From Hyaloperonospora brassicae (lineage: Eukaryota > Oomycota > Peronosporomycetes > Peronosporales > Peronosporaceae), in NCBI GenBank assembly GCA_947650285.1, contig CANTFL010000106.1:124001-188000 (forward strand): 64,000 nt of DNA, given 5' to 3'. The notes beneath the pieces were generated by a model, which was not told where the DNA came from, searched no databases, and was given only the letters and a program-made list of their open reading frames with translations. The translations under genes and the position numbers were made by a program. Shown one piece after another: positions 47,413 through 58,452 of the stretch. Numbering within the stretch: the first letter of the stretch is position 1; the number at the start of each line of letters is the position of its first letter.

Positions 47413-47854
47413 TGTAACGAGGTAGCCCGTTACATGATATTGTCACTAACGATAAAATGACAATAAAGAATACTACGTTGAATATTCTTTCACCAATATC
47501 ACAGAGCATGACGATATTGTTGAAGATGACCGAAGGGTCTACTCATTGGTCGATATCGCGATGATGTCAACCCACCAATCGCTGCTAGACGCGCGCAATG
47601 GGTGGTGAGTAGACGTCATCATACAAATAGTAACATTAGTATAATTAAGTTCGGACAAACAGAGATACAAGAGTTATAAAACTTAATTATATTAATAACA
47701 GTTTTACTTTTTCTACGACTAGAGTCTTTCACCTTAGTCGTTCTACCTTCCTCTGTGGAGTTCTACGACTAGCTGGGCACTGACTATCACTACAGTCACT
47801 TATAGTAAACTCCGTACTGGTTGACCAGTACGTAGTCGTCGGTGCCCCGTTACA
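47413..47854 (+). repeat. Solo gypsy LTR with target-site duplication (442 bp)
   Basis: It starts TGTAACGAGG and ends CCCCGTTACA, flanked on both sides by CTACT (47408-47412 and 47855-47859), a perfect 5-bp duplication. It contains the family core GCTAGACGCGCGCAATGGG (47584-47602) inside an inverted repeat GTCTACTCA (47537-47545) / TGAGTAGAC (47606-47614). No internal element sequence remains, so it arose by recombination between two LTRs. This copy is the best reference for the family in the window. Confidence 0.9.
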
Positions 47855-49066
47855 CTACTAGTCTTTTTCTCGTCTACTTGCAATGTGCATTCATGATACG
47901 ATGTCCATGTGCGGACACATCTAAAAATAAAGTGCCGCTGGAAATCTGCTGATCTTTGACACATGAGGTGGCTGACTAATACAACTAAAATACGGTCACT
48001 GCCGACAATGTCACGCTGTGCACCAAGATCGCGAATCACGCTTGAACGCGCCACGAGGTCGAGACCTTCTCAAAAGGTTTATTTGGTTTATCTACAAGGC
48101 GAAAACGCTGTACAAGATCTTAGGAAAGCATTGATCCAGAATAAACGAGCCGAAAGACCGGTTGCATATCACATCTTATCACCGAACAAAAGAATGATTT
48201 TTGTAGTTGCCTTTTGCCAGTTCAATGTAATATAAAATAGCGATACTTGTAACGGACGATTTTTCTCTGACTTTCTCTCCGCAATTGCACGAAGATGACG
48301 TAGGCATGAAGTTCAAATTTAACACTTGTGTTGTATGTCTCGATTGTGTCTACTCTGATGGCTAATTTATTTGTCAGTACAAGGTCGAAATGCATCATTT
48401 TGTATCGAATCCAAGCAAAATTCTTTGCTAGAATGTATTTAATGTGTATTATGCATCCGTTCTTGCCCAGCCTCTTCGCATAAGCTTGTTCGAGTGACTC
48501 TACATCATTATCTTGCTTGTATGAGGCGCCTAACGATTGTTTTTTCACTGTCGAACATCATGGTGAATCGGCCGGCAATGTTGTCCCGCTGTCCTGAAGA
48601 ATAGGCGCAGTCCCAAATTTATATTAACATGGCTTTTACGCGAAATTCGCCAGGCTACGTTTTCTACAACGCCGACTTTGGTCCACACATCATCATAACT
48701 AGAAGTTGCGGTGTCGCACCCAGGTAGCCTAATTTAGCTTGTCACGCTGTAAGGCCATTCTTCTGGTCCCAATCTTGCCTCGAAGTTTTTCCGCGCGCCG
48801 TGGCCACTATCACTTGCCTTTTCCGTCATTGCAAAGCAAACTATAAGATCTGTTAGATTCTAGGCGTGTGTAACTTCGTGCGCTGGTTAGTTAGGTTTTT
48901 AGTACCATCGTGACGAAGCAATTGAACGTTTAACAAAATAATGATCATGGAAATGGATGTGGTCGCGTAGTACGCTGCGATACGAGTCATGAGGTCGAGA
49001 CGCGTTGCCGATTGCGATATGGTATTGAGCCCTGGTAATTAGGTATATAATGTAGTTAGGTGAGCC
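47855..49066. other. No supported gene
   Basis: A plus frame (47963-48235) and a minus frame (48222-48548) are open but unassigned. The minus one begins at GTG with an in-frame stop just upstream and no ATG nearby. No RNA gene or repeat is evident. Confidence 0.45.
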
Positions 49067-49384
49067 TGTCACATGTCATGCTACAAATTGTGTGAAAGTA
49101 AATAATACTCAAATTGATGATTTCACCTACTACTATTGCATGTCAGCATCAATGTAGATATTACCTCAAAAGGTCATGTTTGGCACTACCTCACATTTGA
49201 TAGATATAGGTGATGATTTCAATCAAATGAAACGATTAATCTTTGCTAGGCACGCGCGGTGAGTAGTAAGTGAGATTCTACATTAGTATTATATAGTTTA
49301 AGCATAGTTTGAGAAAAACGAAGAATGTACGCTTTCATGAGAGGGGCTAACCCAATGTAGTAAAGTTCTACTTTTCTCTACTTC
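49067..49384 (+). repeat. Diverged gypsy LTR fragment beside copia D1
   Basis: The core is reduced to GCTAGGCACGCGCGGTGAGTAG near 49236-49260, followed by a TAGTATTATATAGTTTAAG segment and a GTTCTACTTTTCTCTAC segment, in the same order as in the solo LTR at 47413. The fragment ends where the copia D1 LTR begins, so D1 probably inserted into it. I could not find the remaining part beyond 58452. Confidence 0.4.
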
Positions 49385-49581
49385 TGTTTACATATGCCTC
49401 GCTCCTACACGGTTCGGGACCATATGAACGATTTCCCTGAACCTCAGATACAGTCACTTGATTGGCTGTAATATTATTGTTGATGAGCAGACGATTCTAG
49501 AAGTACATAGAAGTGAAGGAGAATAAGAGAGAGTAGTTATAGGTAACTTAACATTACTCACTTCGGCATTTTCCTCCCACA
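49385..49581 (+). repeat. 5' LTR of copia D1 (197 bp)
   Basis: It begins TGTTTACATATGCC and ends CCTCCCACA. It matches the 3' LTR at 58257-58452, including CACGGTTCGGGACC, GATTGGCT, GAAGTGAAGGAG and TTCGGCAT. Several substitutions between the two indicate age. Confidence 0.85.
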
Positions 49582-49638
49582 ACAAGATCAATCCAACAGG
49601 TTGAAAGCCCCAAGGCTTCCGACCGTAACGTTCAAGAT

Positions 49639-50530
49639 ATGACCTCCAAACGCGCATAGGTACACCTAAGGAGTGAGAACTACGATCACTGGGAGTACAG
49701 CATGCGCATAACCTTGGCCCGAAAGGGTATTCTGGCGCACGTTGAGGTTGTAAAGCCAGAGAACGAGATCACAGAGGTGTGGCTCTTTAGTGACGCGAAG
49801 ACACTATGGATCATCGCTCAAGAGGTGGAAATACAGCGTCATACAAATTTTCAATCTGCTTCACGTGCCATGCACGCCTGGGGGACGCTACGGGACTTCT
49901 ACAATCGTTCCACGCTCCAGAACCGTGTAACCATCACACGACGTCTACATAACTTCAAGATGGAGAGCGGAACGGCGATGGTCAAGCATCTAAACGCGTT
50001 CGAAGGGCTTTTCGTAGGGTTGCAGACACTAGGGGAACCCTTCGACGAGGCACGACAGCTTGTTGTGCTGTCGGATAGTCTTCCTTCTGAGTTCGAGATG
50101 ATTACATCTATTGTGGAGAACTCTAAGGACGCGCCACTGATTGAAGTGAAGGAGAAGCTTCTCAAGGAGTACGAGAGGCTTGAAAAGAATGACACCAGCA
50201 TGGAGAAAGCGTTTCATGCCGTTAACGCTAGAAGGTCCAAAGGCGACCGAGAACACAGTCGAAAGGGAATCGTACAACACAAGACGGGTGGTGGTATTGA
50301 AGGCAAGTGCTTTGGATATGATTAAGTCGGTCACATGAGGCGACACTGTCCGAGTTGAAGAGGAAGCAGCGGGAATGATGCTGTACTTGCCGTAGACGAG
50401 GAATGCCGGAATGGCTGGTTGATCGACAGTGGTACTATATCGCACATTTTCCCGTATCGCTATGACCTATTAGACTACTAGAACTCGAACGCTGGTGTCG
50501 AGGTGGCTTTTGCGGATGAAAAAAAGTTAC
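49639..50530 (+). pseudogene. Copia gag and protease start, element D1
   Basis: The gag frame starts at ATG 49639 and has a TAG at the seventh codon. It then runs open from ENYDHWEYSM to 50325. The UBN2-type gag core is present: MHAWGTLRDFYNRSTLQNRV, LHNFKMESGT, and LVVLSDSLPSEFEMI. The knuckle reads CFGYD, stop, VGHMRRHC, with its second Cys changed to Tyr. The protease loop WLIDSGTISHIFP (50415-50455) keeps the catalytic D-S-G. Coding stops at 50530, where D2 begins. The product is dead. Confidence 0.85.
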
Positions 50531-50754
50531 TGTTGTCGAAGAAGCGCCTCGGTCAGAGAGTGGGAACCGATCGTAATACCTGAAGGGGCGATTATTGATG
50601 CGCGACTCAACGATTAGTAATGCGCGACATAGCGATTACGAATGTGCAGTTGAAGAGTCTACTGGGCTAAGAGTAGCAAAAGAGTTTGCGAAACAATGAC
50701 CTAAATATATTCACTTTTCATTTTACTGTCTAGTGCTCATCTACCTTTGTCTTA
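50531..50754 (+). repeat. 5' LTR of copia D2 (224 bp)
   Basis: It begins TGTTGTCGAAGAAGCGCC and ends CCTTTGTCTTA. It contains CGATTAGTAATGCGCGACAT and ACTGTCTAGTGCTC, shared with the 3' LTR. Confidence 0.9.
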
Positions 50755-50810
50755 TGATTATGATCCCAAGCCCCGTTTCCTCACACGAAGAGGTAGAAAA
50801 CGCCTTCGCC

Positions 50811-51655
50811 ATGGACGCCGCCTCAACCACAACTGCTCGCATCAACAAGTTCTAAGGGACAAACTTATATACATGGAAGTTCAAGATACAGATGGTTCTG
50901 GAAGGGCGCGATCTGTTAAAGGCACAAATGGAGAGGTCAAGCTGTAGCACTGCACAAACGCGATGGACCAAGCGACGTTCAAGAGAAAGTCGCGTACGGC
51001 GCTGGCGATCATCTTTCCCGCGATGGAAGATTCACAGCTGCCGATGGTCTGCTTGGCGATTGGAGCTTACGATGCCTGGTCAAGACTGGAAGGGCACTAT
51101 AAGAAGTAGAGCCTGGCGAACAAGCTCTTTCTTCGTCGACGCTTCATCACGACGATGATGGATGAAGGTGATGATGTACTGGAGCACATCAACATGCTCA
51201 AGACTATGGCGGGGCAGCTCGATGCGGTCGGCGATCCGGTCATCGAAGACGACTTGTTGATCACGCTTCTTGGTAGTCTAAGCGAGTCGTACCATTTTTA
51301 ATCACGGCGTTGGAGTCGCGTACCGACTCTCTGTCGTGGAAACTCATGACGTCTCGCCTAATGAATGAAGACATGAAGCGCAAGGAACAAGGTGGCGGCG
51401 TCGACAGAAGCGTGCAAGGTCAAGTTCAAGCGTTTATGACAAGCGATCACAGCAAGCTAAAAGTAGGACGACCTGAGTAAAAGGCCAGTGCGTGTTCTTA
51501 CTGTGGCGAGCCAGGGCATTGGATTGCTAAGTGTCCAGTGGGGATCCGCAAGAATGCGGAACGGCAGAGTACGCAAAGAGCAAGCGTCGCGCAGGTTGAA
51601 GAAGACTCTGGCGACTTTCTATTTTCAATTGATGGGGAAAACATTAAGCTGTGTA
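50811..51655 (+). pseudogene. Copia gag, element D2
   Basis: From ATG 50811 the frame reads MDAASTTTARINKF, stop, then NLYTWKFKIQMVLEGRDL. An in-frame ATG also lies at 50754 at the LTR edge. After frame changes the UBN2-type core follows (YDAWSRLEGHYKK, DDLLITLLGSLSESYH). The zinc knuckle CSYCGEPGHWIAKCP at 51489-51540 is a complete C-C-H-C. Multiple stops and shifts break it. The family role is particle assembly. Confidence 0.8.
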
Positions 51656-52640
51656 AAAAATGGCTGGTCAACTCGGTTGTGACTCAGCACATAACGTACT
51701 CGAAAGAGTACAAGAAGTATTATCAGAAGATCTCGCCATTGGATGTGCATTTGGCGGATGACGGCGTGGTACAAGCAATTGGAAAGGGATACATCGTCAT
51801 GTCAAAGGGACCAAATGTGGAGTTAAGAAAGCTGTGCTTACTGGCGTGTGGCACATACCCAAATCGACGCGCAACCTATTCTCTGAGGGGCGTTTTACGA
51901 AGGACATTGGTTCTATCACATTTATAATTGACGGGTTCTTTGATCAGACGAATAGAGTGAAGTGCCAGCTGGGTACGCGCAAGAAAAAAGGCCTATTCAA
52001 TTTATGCATGACCCCGCTCATGCCAGACGAGGCAAATGTGTCAAGTTCAACCGGTTTCAATAGGACCACCAATTCATACCTCTGGCATCCTCGACTTAAT
52101 TATATTGGCCATGGCGGTATTGACTCCATTGTCAAGAAGAGCTACGGCATTTTCATCAACATTACGTCTATACAGCAGTTGGAGACGTGTCAAGGGTGTG
52201 CTCTTAAGAAACAAACGCGAGTGAGCTTCATGTCAAAGTCCCAGATAGGGCAAAGAAGATGCTAGAATTCGTTTATAGCGATGTCTGTGGTCATATGCAA
52301 ACAGCTACATTTGGTCGTAGCAGATACTTTGTCACGTCCATTGACAGCATTCACACTTTTTTGTGGTGTTCTTGCTTAAGAAAAAGTCTGAAGCGTCCGA
52401 CAAGTTTGCCGAATTCGTCGCATTTGCAGAGACTCAGACTGACAGCCGCGTCAAGCTACTTCGCAATGACAATGGTGGATGATATAGATTGCATACGATA
52501 GCTAAGCGGTCTTTAGTAGTGGTATTGTACAAAAGTTCACGCCTCCCTACACACCTCAACTCAACGGAGTGGCAGAACGGATAAACAGGAAGTTATTGGA
52601 ATGCGCTCGCTGCATGTTGGAGCATGACGAATTGTCCAAG
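51656..52640 (+). pseudogene. Copia protease and integrase, element D2
   Basis: The protease site reads WLVNSVVTQHITYS. The usual D-S-G has become N-S-V, so the catalytic Asp is lost. VHLADDGVVQAIGKG and a GAG-pre-integrase segment follow (LWHPRLNYIGHGG, then CQGCALKKQTRVSF, which carries the zinc-binding C..C). The integrase core begins VYSDVCGHMQTATFG with the first catalytic Asp at about 52270, loses frame near 52380, and resumes at PPYTPQLNGVAERINRK (52540-52590), where the Glu of the DDE triad is kept. Confidence 0.85.
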
Positions 52641-53902
52641 AAGTGTTGAGGTGGTGCAGTCGTTACCGCTAAATTTCTTTAAATTTGATGCCCAACACGT
52701 GCCACAAGTCAATTCAACTCATCCCATAAAGTCTGGACCGGCAAGAAACCACTGCTTTTAAATCTGAAGGTGTTCGATTTTCACACATACATGAAGGTCC
52801 CGAAGCAAAAACGCACCAAGTTTGATGCACAGTCAGTGTATTGCCGATTCTTGGAAAACTCCGAGCACGATAAAGCGTATCGATTTATAGACATCGAGAG
52901 CCGTCGTGTACTAGTGATTCGCGACGCAAAAATTATGGAAGACGTCTTCGACGGTGGTAGACGCACACAAGGAGAAGTAGAAGATGTCATTAAATTCAAT
53001 GAGATGATATTACAGGTAATGACCTTCCTTCCGTACTAATGCAGCCTGACGAAGAAGACGCTGCACGAAACCAAGACATGGAGCCTGGCGATAAGCGCCA
53101 TGCGCGAACCCCGACGTTAAAATGAGCGGTGGAGATTCCGGTTCTTTAGCGGCAAAGTCGGCGAATTTTTCTCAAAAAACATGTCAGCGGTGGCACAAGT
53201 CGGTGACGACTTTGATACAGCCTAAGTTGCAGATTCAGTGGGAGACATGCCGACAACGTTCAAGTCGGCGATGGAATCTATCAACGTGGTAAAGCGGAAG
53301 GAAGCGTGCGACTAGGAAATCGACTTCCTCCACAAGAACAAAACATGGCAGTTGGTACGATTTGTCAAGGGTCGAAACCAATCGGCTGCAGATGAGTATT
53401 TCGATTAAAGGAGAATCAAGATGGTGAGATCGGGAAGTTTAAAGCGCGCCTCGTTGAGAAGTGGTTCTCACAGAAGTTTGCCATCGACTACGAAGAAACG
53501 TTTGCTCCAGTTGCCCGGTTCACTTCGATTAGCGTCATTCTCAGTCTGGCAGCCAAGTATCACCTTGATGTGCACCAGATGGATGTCAAGACCGCGTTTT
53601 TGAACGGCGAGCTGGATGAAGACATCTACATGGCGCGACCGGACAGATACATCGATGAAGATCACGAGCATCTCGTTTGCAAACTGCAGCGGTCACTGTA
53701 CGGACTAAAACAATCACCGTGGATGTGGAACAAGACGATTGACAAATTCATGATCAAGATCGGATTCAAGAAATGCAAGTCTGATCTCTGCATTTGCATT
53801 AAGCGAGATGAGCAGTATATGGTCTTCGTGGCACCCTATATCGATCATTTAATCATCGCGAGCAGCAGCGACAATTTATATGTGACGCCAAATGCGCACT
53901 AA
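52641..53902 (+). pseudogene. Copia integrase tail and reverse transcriptase, element D2
   Basis: The frame 52770-53039 is the integrase C-terminal GKKP-type extension (FDFHTYMKVPKQKRTKFDAQS, quoted in part). The RT follows: FAIDYEETFAPVARFTSI (53480-53530), LDVHQMDVKTAFLNGEL (53570-53610) with a first catalytic Asp, then LQRSLYGLKQSPWMWNK. The catalytic box is APYIDHLIIA at 53830-53860, where the expected YVDD is YIDH. The second Asp is lost, and so is activity. Confidence 0.88.
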
Positions 53903-54775
53903 GTGAGAGATATGAGATGACAGACATGGGTCAGCTCAACCTCTTCCTTGGAATCGAGATTGAGCGAGACGAATTAGGTGGGACGCTGTCATTGCGACAG
54001 AGCAAATTCGCGAAAGATATTTTACAGAAATTCGGCATGCCGACGAGCATTTAAGTCCAGTGGACACAAGACCCAGGCCTGAAGTTTACCAAGGCCATGT
54101 GCGAAGGAGGTTGCCAGCATAAAAATCAATGGAAAACATGCCCTAATAGGACCGCCGCAGGGTGCCTCATGTATATAATGGTGGGAACCCGTCCCGACCT
54201 CGCAGCTGCTGTAGGAGTGCTCAGCCAGTTTGCCTCCGGCCCGTGTCCGACACACTGGCAAGCACTCAAAAGGGTGTTTCGATACATAAATGGTACTAGG
54301 ACACACGGAATTGTGTTTCAAGAAAGAGATGACGACATCCTTTAAGGCTACTCTCATTCAGACTGGGCTGGCGACATAGAATCAAGGCGCAGCACAAGTG
54401 GCTTCGCGTTTATAATTAAACAGCAGTTTCATCAGCTGGAGGAGCAAGAAGCCACGAAAGGTGGCACTGTCATCGTCAGAAGCAGAGTACGTGGCGCCAT
54501 CGGAGGCTACACTAGAAGCACGTTGGTTGAAGGTGTTCTTGAGCCAACTTGGTAAGATGGCAAGTGACCAAGCTGTCAAGATCTACGAAGACAACCAAGG
54601 ATCGATTGCATGGGCCAAGAACCCAAAATTTTACAAGTGCACCAAGCACATTAATATTCGCTATGATTTTGTTCGTGAAAAAGTTGCTGAAGGACAAGTG
54701 GTGCTAGAATACTGCCCAACCAAGGACATGAAGGCAGATATAATGACCAAGCCGATGATCGTCGTGCAATGTTAA
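53903..54775 (+). pseudogene. Copia RNase H, element D2
   Basis: After a stop at 53900 the text resumes with DMGQLNLFLGIEIERDE. It then has NRTAAGCLMYIMVGTRPDLAAAV (part), HWQALKRVFRYING, and, in another frame, SDWAGDIESRRSTSG with the RNase H Asp. ALSSSEAEYVAPSEA (catalytic Glu) and YEDNQGSIAWAKN (third acidic residue) follow. It ends with YCPTKDMKADIMTKP, the standard copia C-terminus, then a stop at 54773. Confidence 0.88.
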
Positions 54776-54822
54776 AGACTTCGGAATATGTTGGGTATCA
54801 GGGCGTCAAGGTCTGCCGAGTC

Positions 54823-54831
54823 GAGTAGGAG
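54823..54831 (+). promoter_or_regulatory. Polypurine tract, element D2
   Basis: GAGTAGGAG lies immediately before the 3' LTR. It is the expected primer site for plus-strand DNA synthesis. Confidence 0.6.
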
Positions 54832-55055
54832 TGTTGTCAAAGAAGCGCCTCAGCCAGTGAGTGGGACAAAACGTAATGCGCGAAGAGTTGATTACTAATG
54901 CGCGACTGAACGATTAGTAATGCCCGACATAGCGATTACAAATGTGCAGTTGATGAATCTAGTAGGCTTAGACTAGAAAAAGAGTTTGCGAACCAAGGAC
55001 ATAAATATATTCACTCTTCATTTTACTGTCTAGTGCTCGACTACCTATGTCTTTA
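54832..55055 (+). repeat. 3' LTR of copia D2 (224 bp)
   Basis: It begins TGTTGTCAAAGAAGCGCC and ends CTATGTCTTTA, followed by the GTTAC duplication. It is the partner of 50531-50754. Confidence 0.9.
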
Positions 55056-55060
55056 GTTAC

Positions 55061-56250
55061 GCGTTCATGGAATCATACCGGTTAAGTTAACTGGTCTAAA
55101 CGACAGACGCGTCAAGATGATGGACGTTTTGTACATTCCCGGACTCGACAGACGCATCCTGTCGACTGGGAGACTAGCTGAACGTGGCTTTAGTGTTGAA
55201 TTGCAACGTTCCTCGTGCATCGTCCGGGGTGCAAGCAGCACAATTGTTATGAGGGACAAGGTGGCCAAGGCGATCTTGCTCGACTGCCAGCAAGAAAAAG
55301 CACGGTTTGTGGAATATTTAAGAGCCGACAGTAAGTTGGAGCCGTGGCACGCTCGCATGGTTCCCATAAAAGAAGGATGTATTGATCAAGACCGCGCGTT
55401 CCTTGAACAGCATACCTGCGGTGAAGCAAGCTATCGAGAAGCTGTGTGACGGCTGCATGAAAGGCAAGCAGACCGTTACGTCGTTCCCGTAACGATCTGT
55501 GACGAAGACAGTGCATGTGTTAGAACTTGTACTTACGTATGTGATGGGCCCAATAAGAACGCTCTCAAAGGTCAGCGCAAAGTATATGCTGACAATCGTA
55601 GACAACTACTCACGGTATGTAGTAGCGTACTTCCTGAAGAAAAAGAGTGAGGTGGCCGGCAAACTGAAGTATTTTCAAGCTTTCTACAAAAACAAATGGT
55701 GGATGGTTGAAAGTATCTTCGATCAGACAATAAAACAGATTTCTTGAACGACGCGAGATGAGATGTGCCGCCGGAACGGTATCATGAACCAACGAACTGT
55801 TTTGTATACCCCTCAACAGAATGGAGTGGCGGGGTGTATGAATCGTAATAATATGGAGAAGGCACAAAGCATGCTACACTACCAGTGTTTGTCGACAGAA
55901 CGGTGAATTGAAGCTGTCAGTTTAATAGTGTACCGTATCAATCGTTCCAGAAATACGGCACACGCAGACTCGACACCGTACGAGTTGAGTTTCAAGGTCA
56001 TTTCCCACATGGAGCACTTGCGCGTGTTCGTATCGTAGGGTCACGCTCACGATGACGATGCAAAGACAACGAAGCCTGCAGAGTTTTCGCTGTGTATTTT
56101 CGCATATGCCGAGAACGTAAAAGGGTATCGTTTTTTTGACTTGAACGATGCCAAGGTCAAGACGTCACGGTCGTTTAAGCTGAACAAGCGTGAGGTGAGC
56201 GGTAATATTACACGCAGTCATCGCAATTAGGAACGGTCATTGAAATACCT
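55061..56250 (+). pseudogene. Copia protease end and integrase, element D1
   Basis: The frame 55117-55449 reads MMDVLYIPGLDRRILSTGRL, the protease C-terminal strand and the linker of the D1 lineage, through FVEYLRADSKLEPWHARM. CDGCMKGKQTV gives the zinc-binding C..C (the preceding His is displaced by a frame change). The integrase core appears as LELVLTYVMGPIRTLSK, where the first catalytic Asp has become Tyr, then SRYVVAYFLKKKSEVAGK and PQQNGVAGCMNRN, where the catalytic Glu is Gly. GYRFFDLNDAKVKTSR is the C-terminal extension. Confidence 0.82.
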
Positions 56251-57200
56251 ACTGAGCGTGATGACGGGACCATTCTAATACTTGAGGAACGTCGGGCGAT
56301 TGTGAAATCCATGAAACCTGCCGAGGGACCTGTTCCGGATGTGGAGATGGACGACGTGGAATTTGAGAAGAGTCTCTTAAACCCCAAAATTCTTCATCTG
56401 ACATGTCTAACCATGGGCTGGGACCGGCTGCATTAATTTCGCCGCCACCAACGTACAATGAAGATAGCGTATAATTCCACCCCCGGGGCGGCACGCTCGG
56501 AGTGTTCGAGAGAGCCAGTGTTTTTGCTTGAGAACGGTGTGAACGCTGATGTTGAACGGCTATATAAATGGAGTGATGGACCTCCTTCGCCGAAGCGTGC
56601 AAGGATTGACGAAGAAGGATTGCTTGCGGAGGCTGTTTTGGCATACGCTGCAAGTATTAACGGTGTTTTCAGACGCACTAAAAACGTATGCAGAAGCTGC
56701 CGCTAAGACGAAGTAGATGAATAGCGTACGCGTATGGACGCGGAACTCCTCTCGCGTGATCGGAACCATACGTGGACTCTCGTTCCAAGTAAACCGATTA
56801 ACCGTCATATTAGGTGCCGTTGGGTGTTTGCCAAGAACGGTGACGAGAACGGTCGAGTGGTCCGCTACAAGGCTCCGCTGGTAGCTCAAGGGTTTAAGCA
56901 GAAAATTGTAATAGACTTCTTATAAACCTACTTACCGGTGGCAAAGATGAACTCGATTCGAGTTGTGCTAGCTGTGTGCGCGGCATACAAGTATGGGATA
57001 TAGCAGATGGAAGCGGATACACCGTTCCTGAACTGTGGTTTAGTGGAATTTGTCTATACGGATTTTCCATTTGGTGTGAAGAGCGCTAAGGGTATGCTGT
57101 GCAAATATGTGAAGACTATATATGATTTGAAGCAGGCATCAAATGCTTGGAACCAGACAGTTCTTCGTGCTTATTGTTTAAAAAAGTCATAAGATCTGTG
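56251..57200 (+). pseudogene. Copia linker and reverse transcriptase start, element D1
   Basis: A linker with DGPPSPKRARIDEEGLLAEA (56575-56640) leads, after a frameshift, to MDAELLSRDRNHTWTLVPSK (56734) and CRWVFAKNGDENGRVVRYKA. AKMNSIRVVLAVCA follows with MEADTPFLNCGL, where the expected D-A/T-AFLNG palm motif is altered. KTIYDLKQASNAWNQT is the conserved YGLKQA(S)xxW box. Several internal stops arise where the lineage has Gln or Glu. Confidence 0.82.
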
Positions 57201-58256
57201 GTGTGGACAAGTGCACTATGTGAAGCGTACCCGAAACGGTTTCGTGTTTATGTGCCTGTATGTGGACGACGTGATCATTGCAGCTTAGACAAGCGAAGAG
57301 ATAAAGGACGTGAAGGAAGCGCTGGAGAATGCTTATAAAATTAATGAGCTCGGACAGGCTAGTTAAACCTGGGGATGGCGATCGACCATAATACGACGGA
57401 TAGGACTACCAGGATCAAGCAGACACGGTACATTGACCACGTGGTTAAACGCTTCGTACAGAAGAACCCTAAACATTTCGAAAACCCATGTGCAGCTGGG
57501 CTCAGGTTGTCGAAGTCGCAGTCACCAGGAACGGATTCAGAGCGAAACGCAATGCGACAAAACCATATCTTTCTCTGACAGGGTGCTTACGGTACATCAC
57601 GACATGTACTAGTCCGAACATAGCGTCCGTAGTCACTCAGCTCTCGCGTTTCTTAATGAACTCCGGCCAAAAACACTGGAACGCTGCAGTGTGTGTGCTA
57701 CGCTACCTATAAACAAACACCACAGCACGGGAAATTCTGTTAAGGAGGAGCGGATAATGTTACGCTCAGATCGTACTCGGACGCAGATTGGATAACGAAT
57801 GTTGACGACAGGCGTTTAATCTCTGGTGTCATGGCTATGATCGGGAACGCGCCGGTAGTGTTCAAGTCAAAAATTCAGAGGACGGTAGTGCTTAGCTCCG
57901 CGGAATCTGGGTACATGGCTTTGAGCCTTTGCGTTCGAGAAATGCTGTGGATGAGTGCAATGCTACAAAGACATAGGGTTGCTTTAGCAGAGCGCTACAT
58001 CAATCTGGGAAGGCAATCCGGCGCGATCGCTCTGGCGCAGAACGCTGACTACCATTCCCGAACGAAGCACGTGGACTTTCGCCATCAGTTCATCCGAGAG
58101 AATGTGGAGCGCGGAACGATCACGATCAAGTACATTGACATTAAAAATCAATTTGCGACATTCGAACCAAGTCACTCGAGACCAAGGCGCTTAAATTCTT
58201 GCGCGACGATAACGGCATCAAGAATCAGGTCACCGTGCCGTTGCGGTGAGTGGGAG
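57201..58256 (+). pseudogene. Copia RT catalytic box and RNase H, element D1
   Basis: In one frame VFMCLYVDDVIIAA carries an intact YVDD box at 57259-57270. A frame change precedes IDHNTTDRTTRIKQTRYIDHVVKRF, quoted in part (57375-57450). RNase H follows with LTGCLRYITTCTSPNIA, VLSSAESGYMALSLC (the expected Glu of AEAEYM is replaced at one position), SGAIALAQNADYHSRTKHVDFRH (part) and a degraded ADMLTKAL-like end. It is broken by frameshifts near 57300, 57715 and 58160. Confidence 0.82.
58246..58256 (+). promoter_or_regulatory. Polypurine tract, element D1
   Basis: GTGAGTGGGAG directly precedes the 3' LTR of D1. Confidence 0.55.
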
Positions 58257-58452
58257 TGCTAACATATGCCTTTCTCCTGCACGGTTCGGGACCGTGTGAA
58301 CGGTTATTTTGAACATCAGATACGGTCACCTGATTGGCTATTGTTATGGTTGATAAGCAGACGATTATAGAGGGACATTGAAGTGAAGGAGTATAACAGG
58401 ATGTAAATTTTGGGTAACTTATATCTACTCAATTCGGCATGAGCCTCCCACA
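58257..58452 (+). repeat. 3' LTR of copia D1 (196 bp)
   Basis: It begins TGCTAACATATGCC and ends GCCTCCCACA, the partner of 49385-49581. Confidence 0.85.

Larger units (their letters stand above)
50531..55055 (+). mobile_element. Ty1/copia element D2 nested in D1
   Basis: A 4525-bp element with 224-bp LTRs (50531-50754 and 54832-55055), flanked by a perfect GTTAC duplication (50526-50530 and 55056-55060). A full gag-protease-integrase-RT-RNase H order lies between. The LTR pair differs at many positions, so the insertion is old. LTR termini are TG...TA rather than TG...CA in both copies. It belongs to a copia lineage distinct from its host D1. Confidence 0.92.
49385..58452 (+). mobile_element. 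Ty1/copia element D1, split by element D2
   Basis: It is bounded by matching LTRs (49385-49581 and 58257-58452) and has the copia order gag, protease, integrase, RT, RNase H. Its protease region is split at 50530/55056 by element D2. Reading across the gap, without D2 and one copy of its GTTAC duplication, continues in the same frame, so D1 was inserted first. Its coding parts carry many stops and frameshifts. The flanking pentamers ACTTC and ACCAC do not match. Confidence 0.9.

Noticed and set aside
48222..48548. 108-residue minus-strand frame as a gene
   Set aside because: It starts at GTG with an in-frame stop a few codons upstream, has no nearby ATG, and has no domain.
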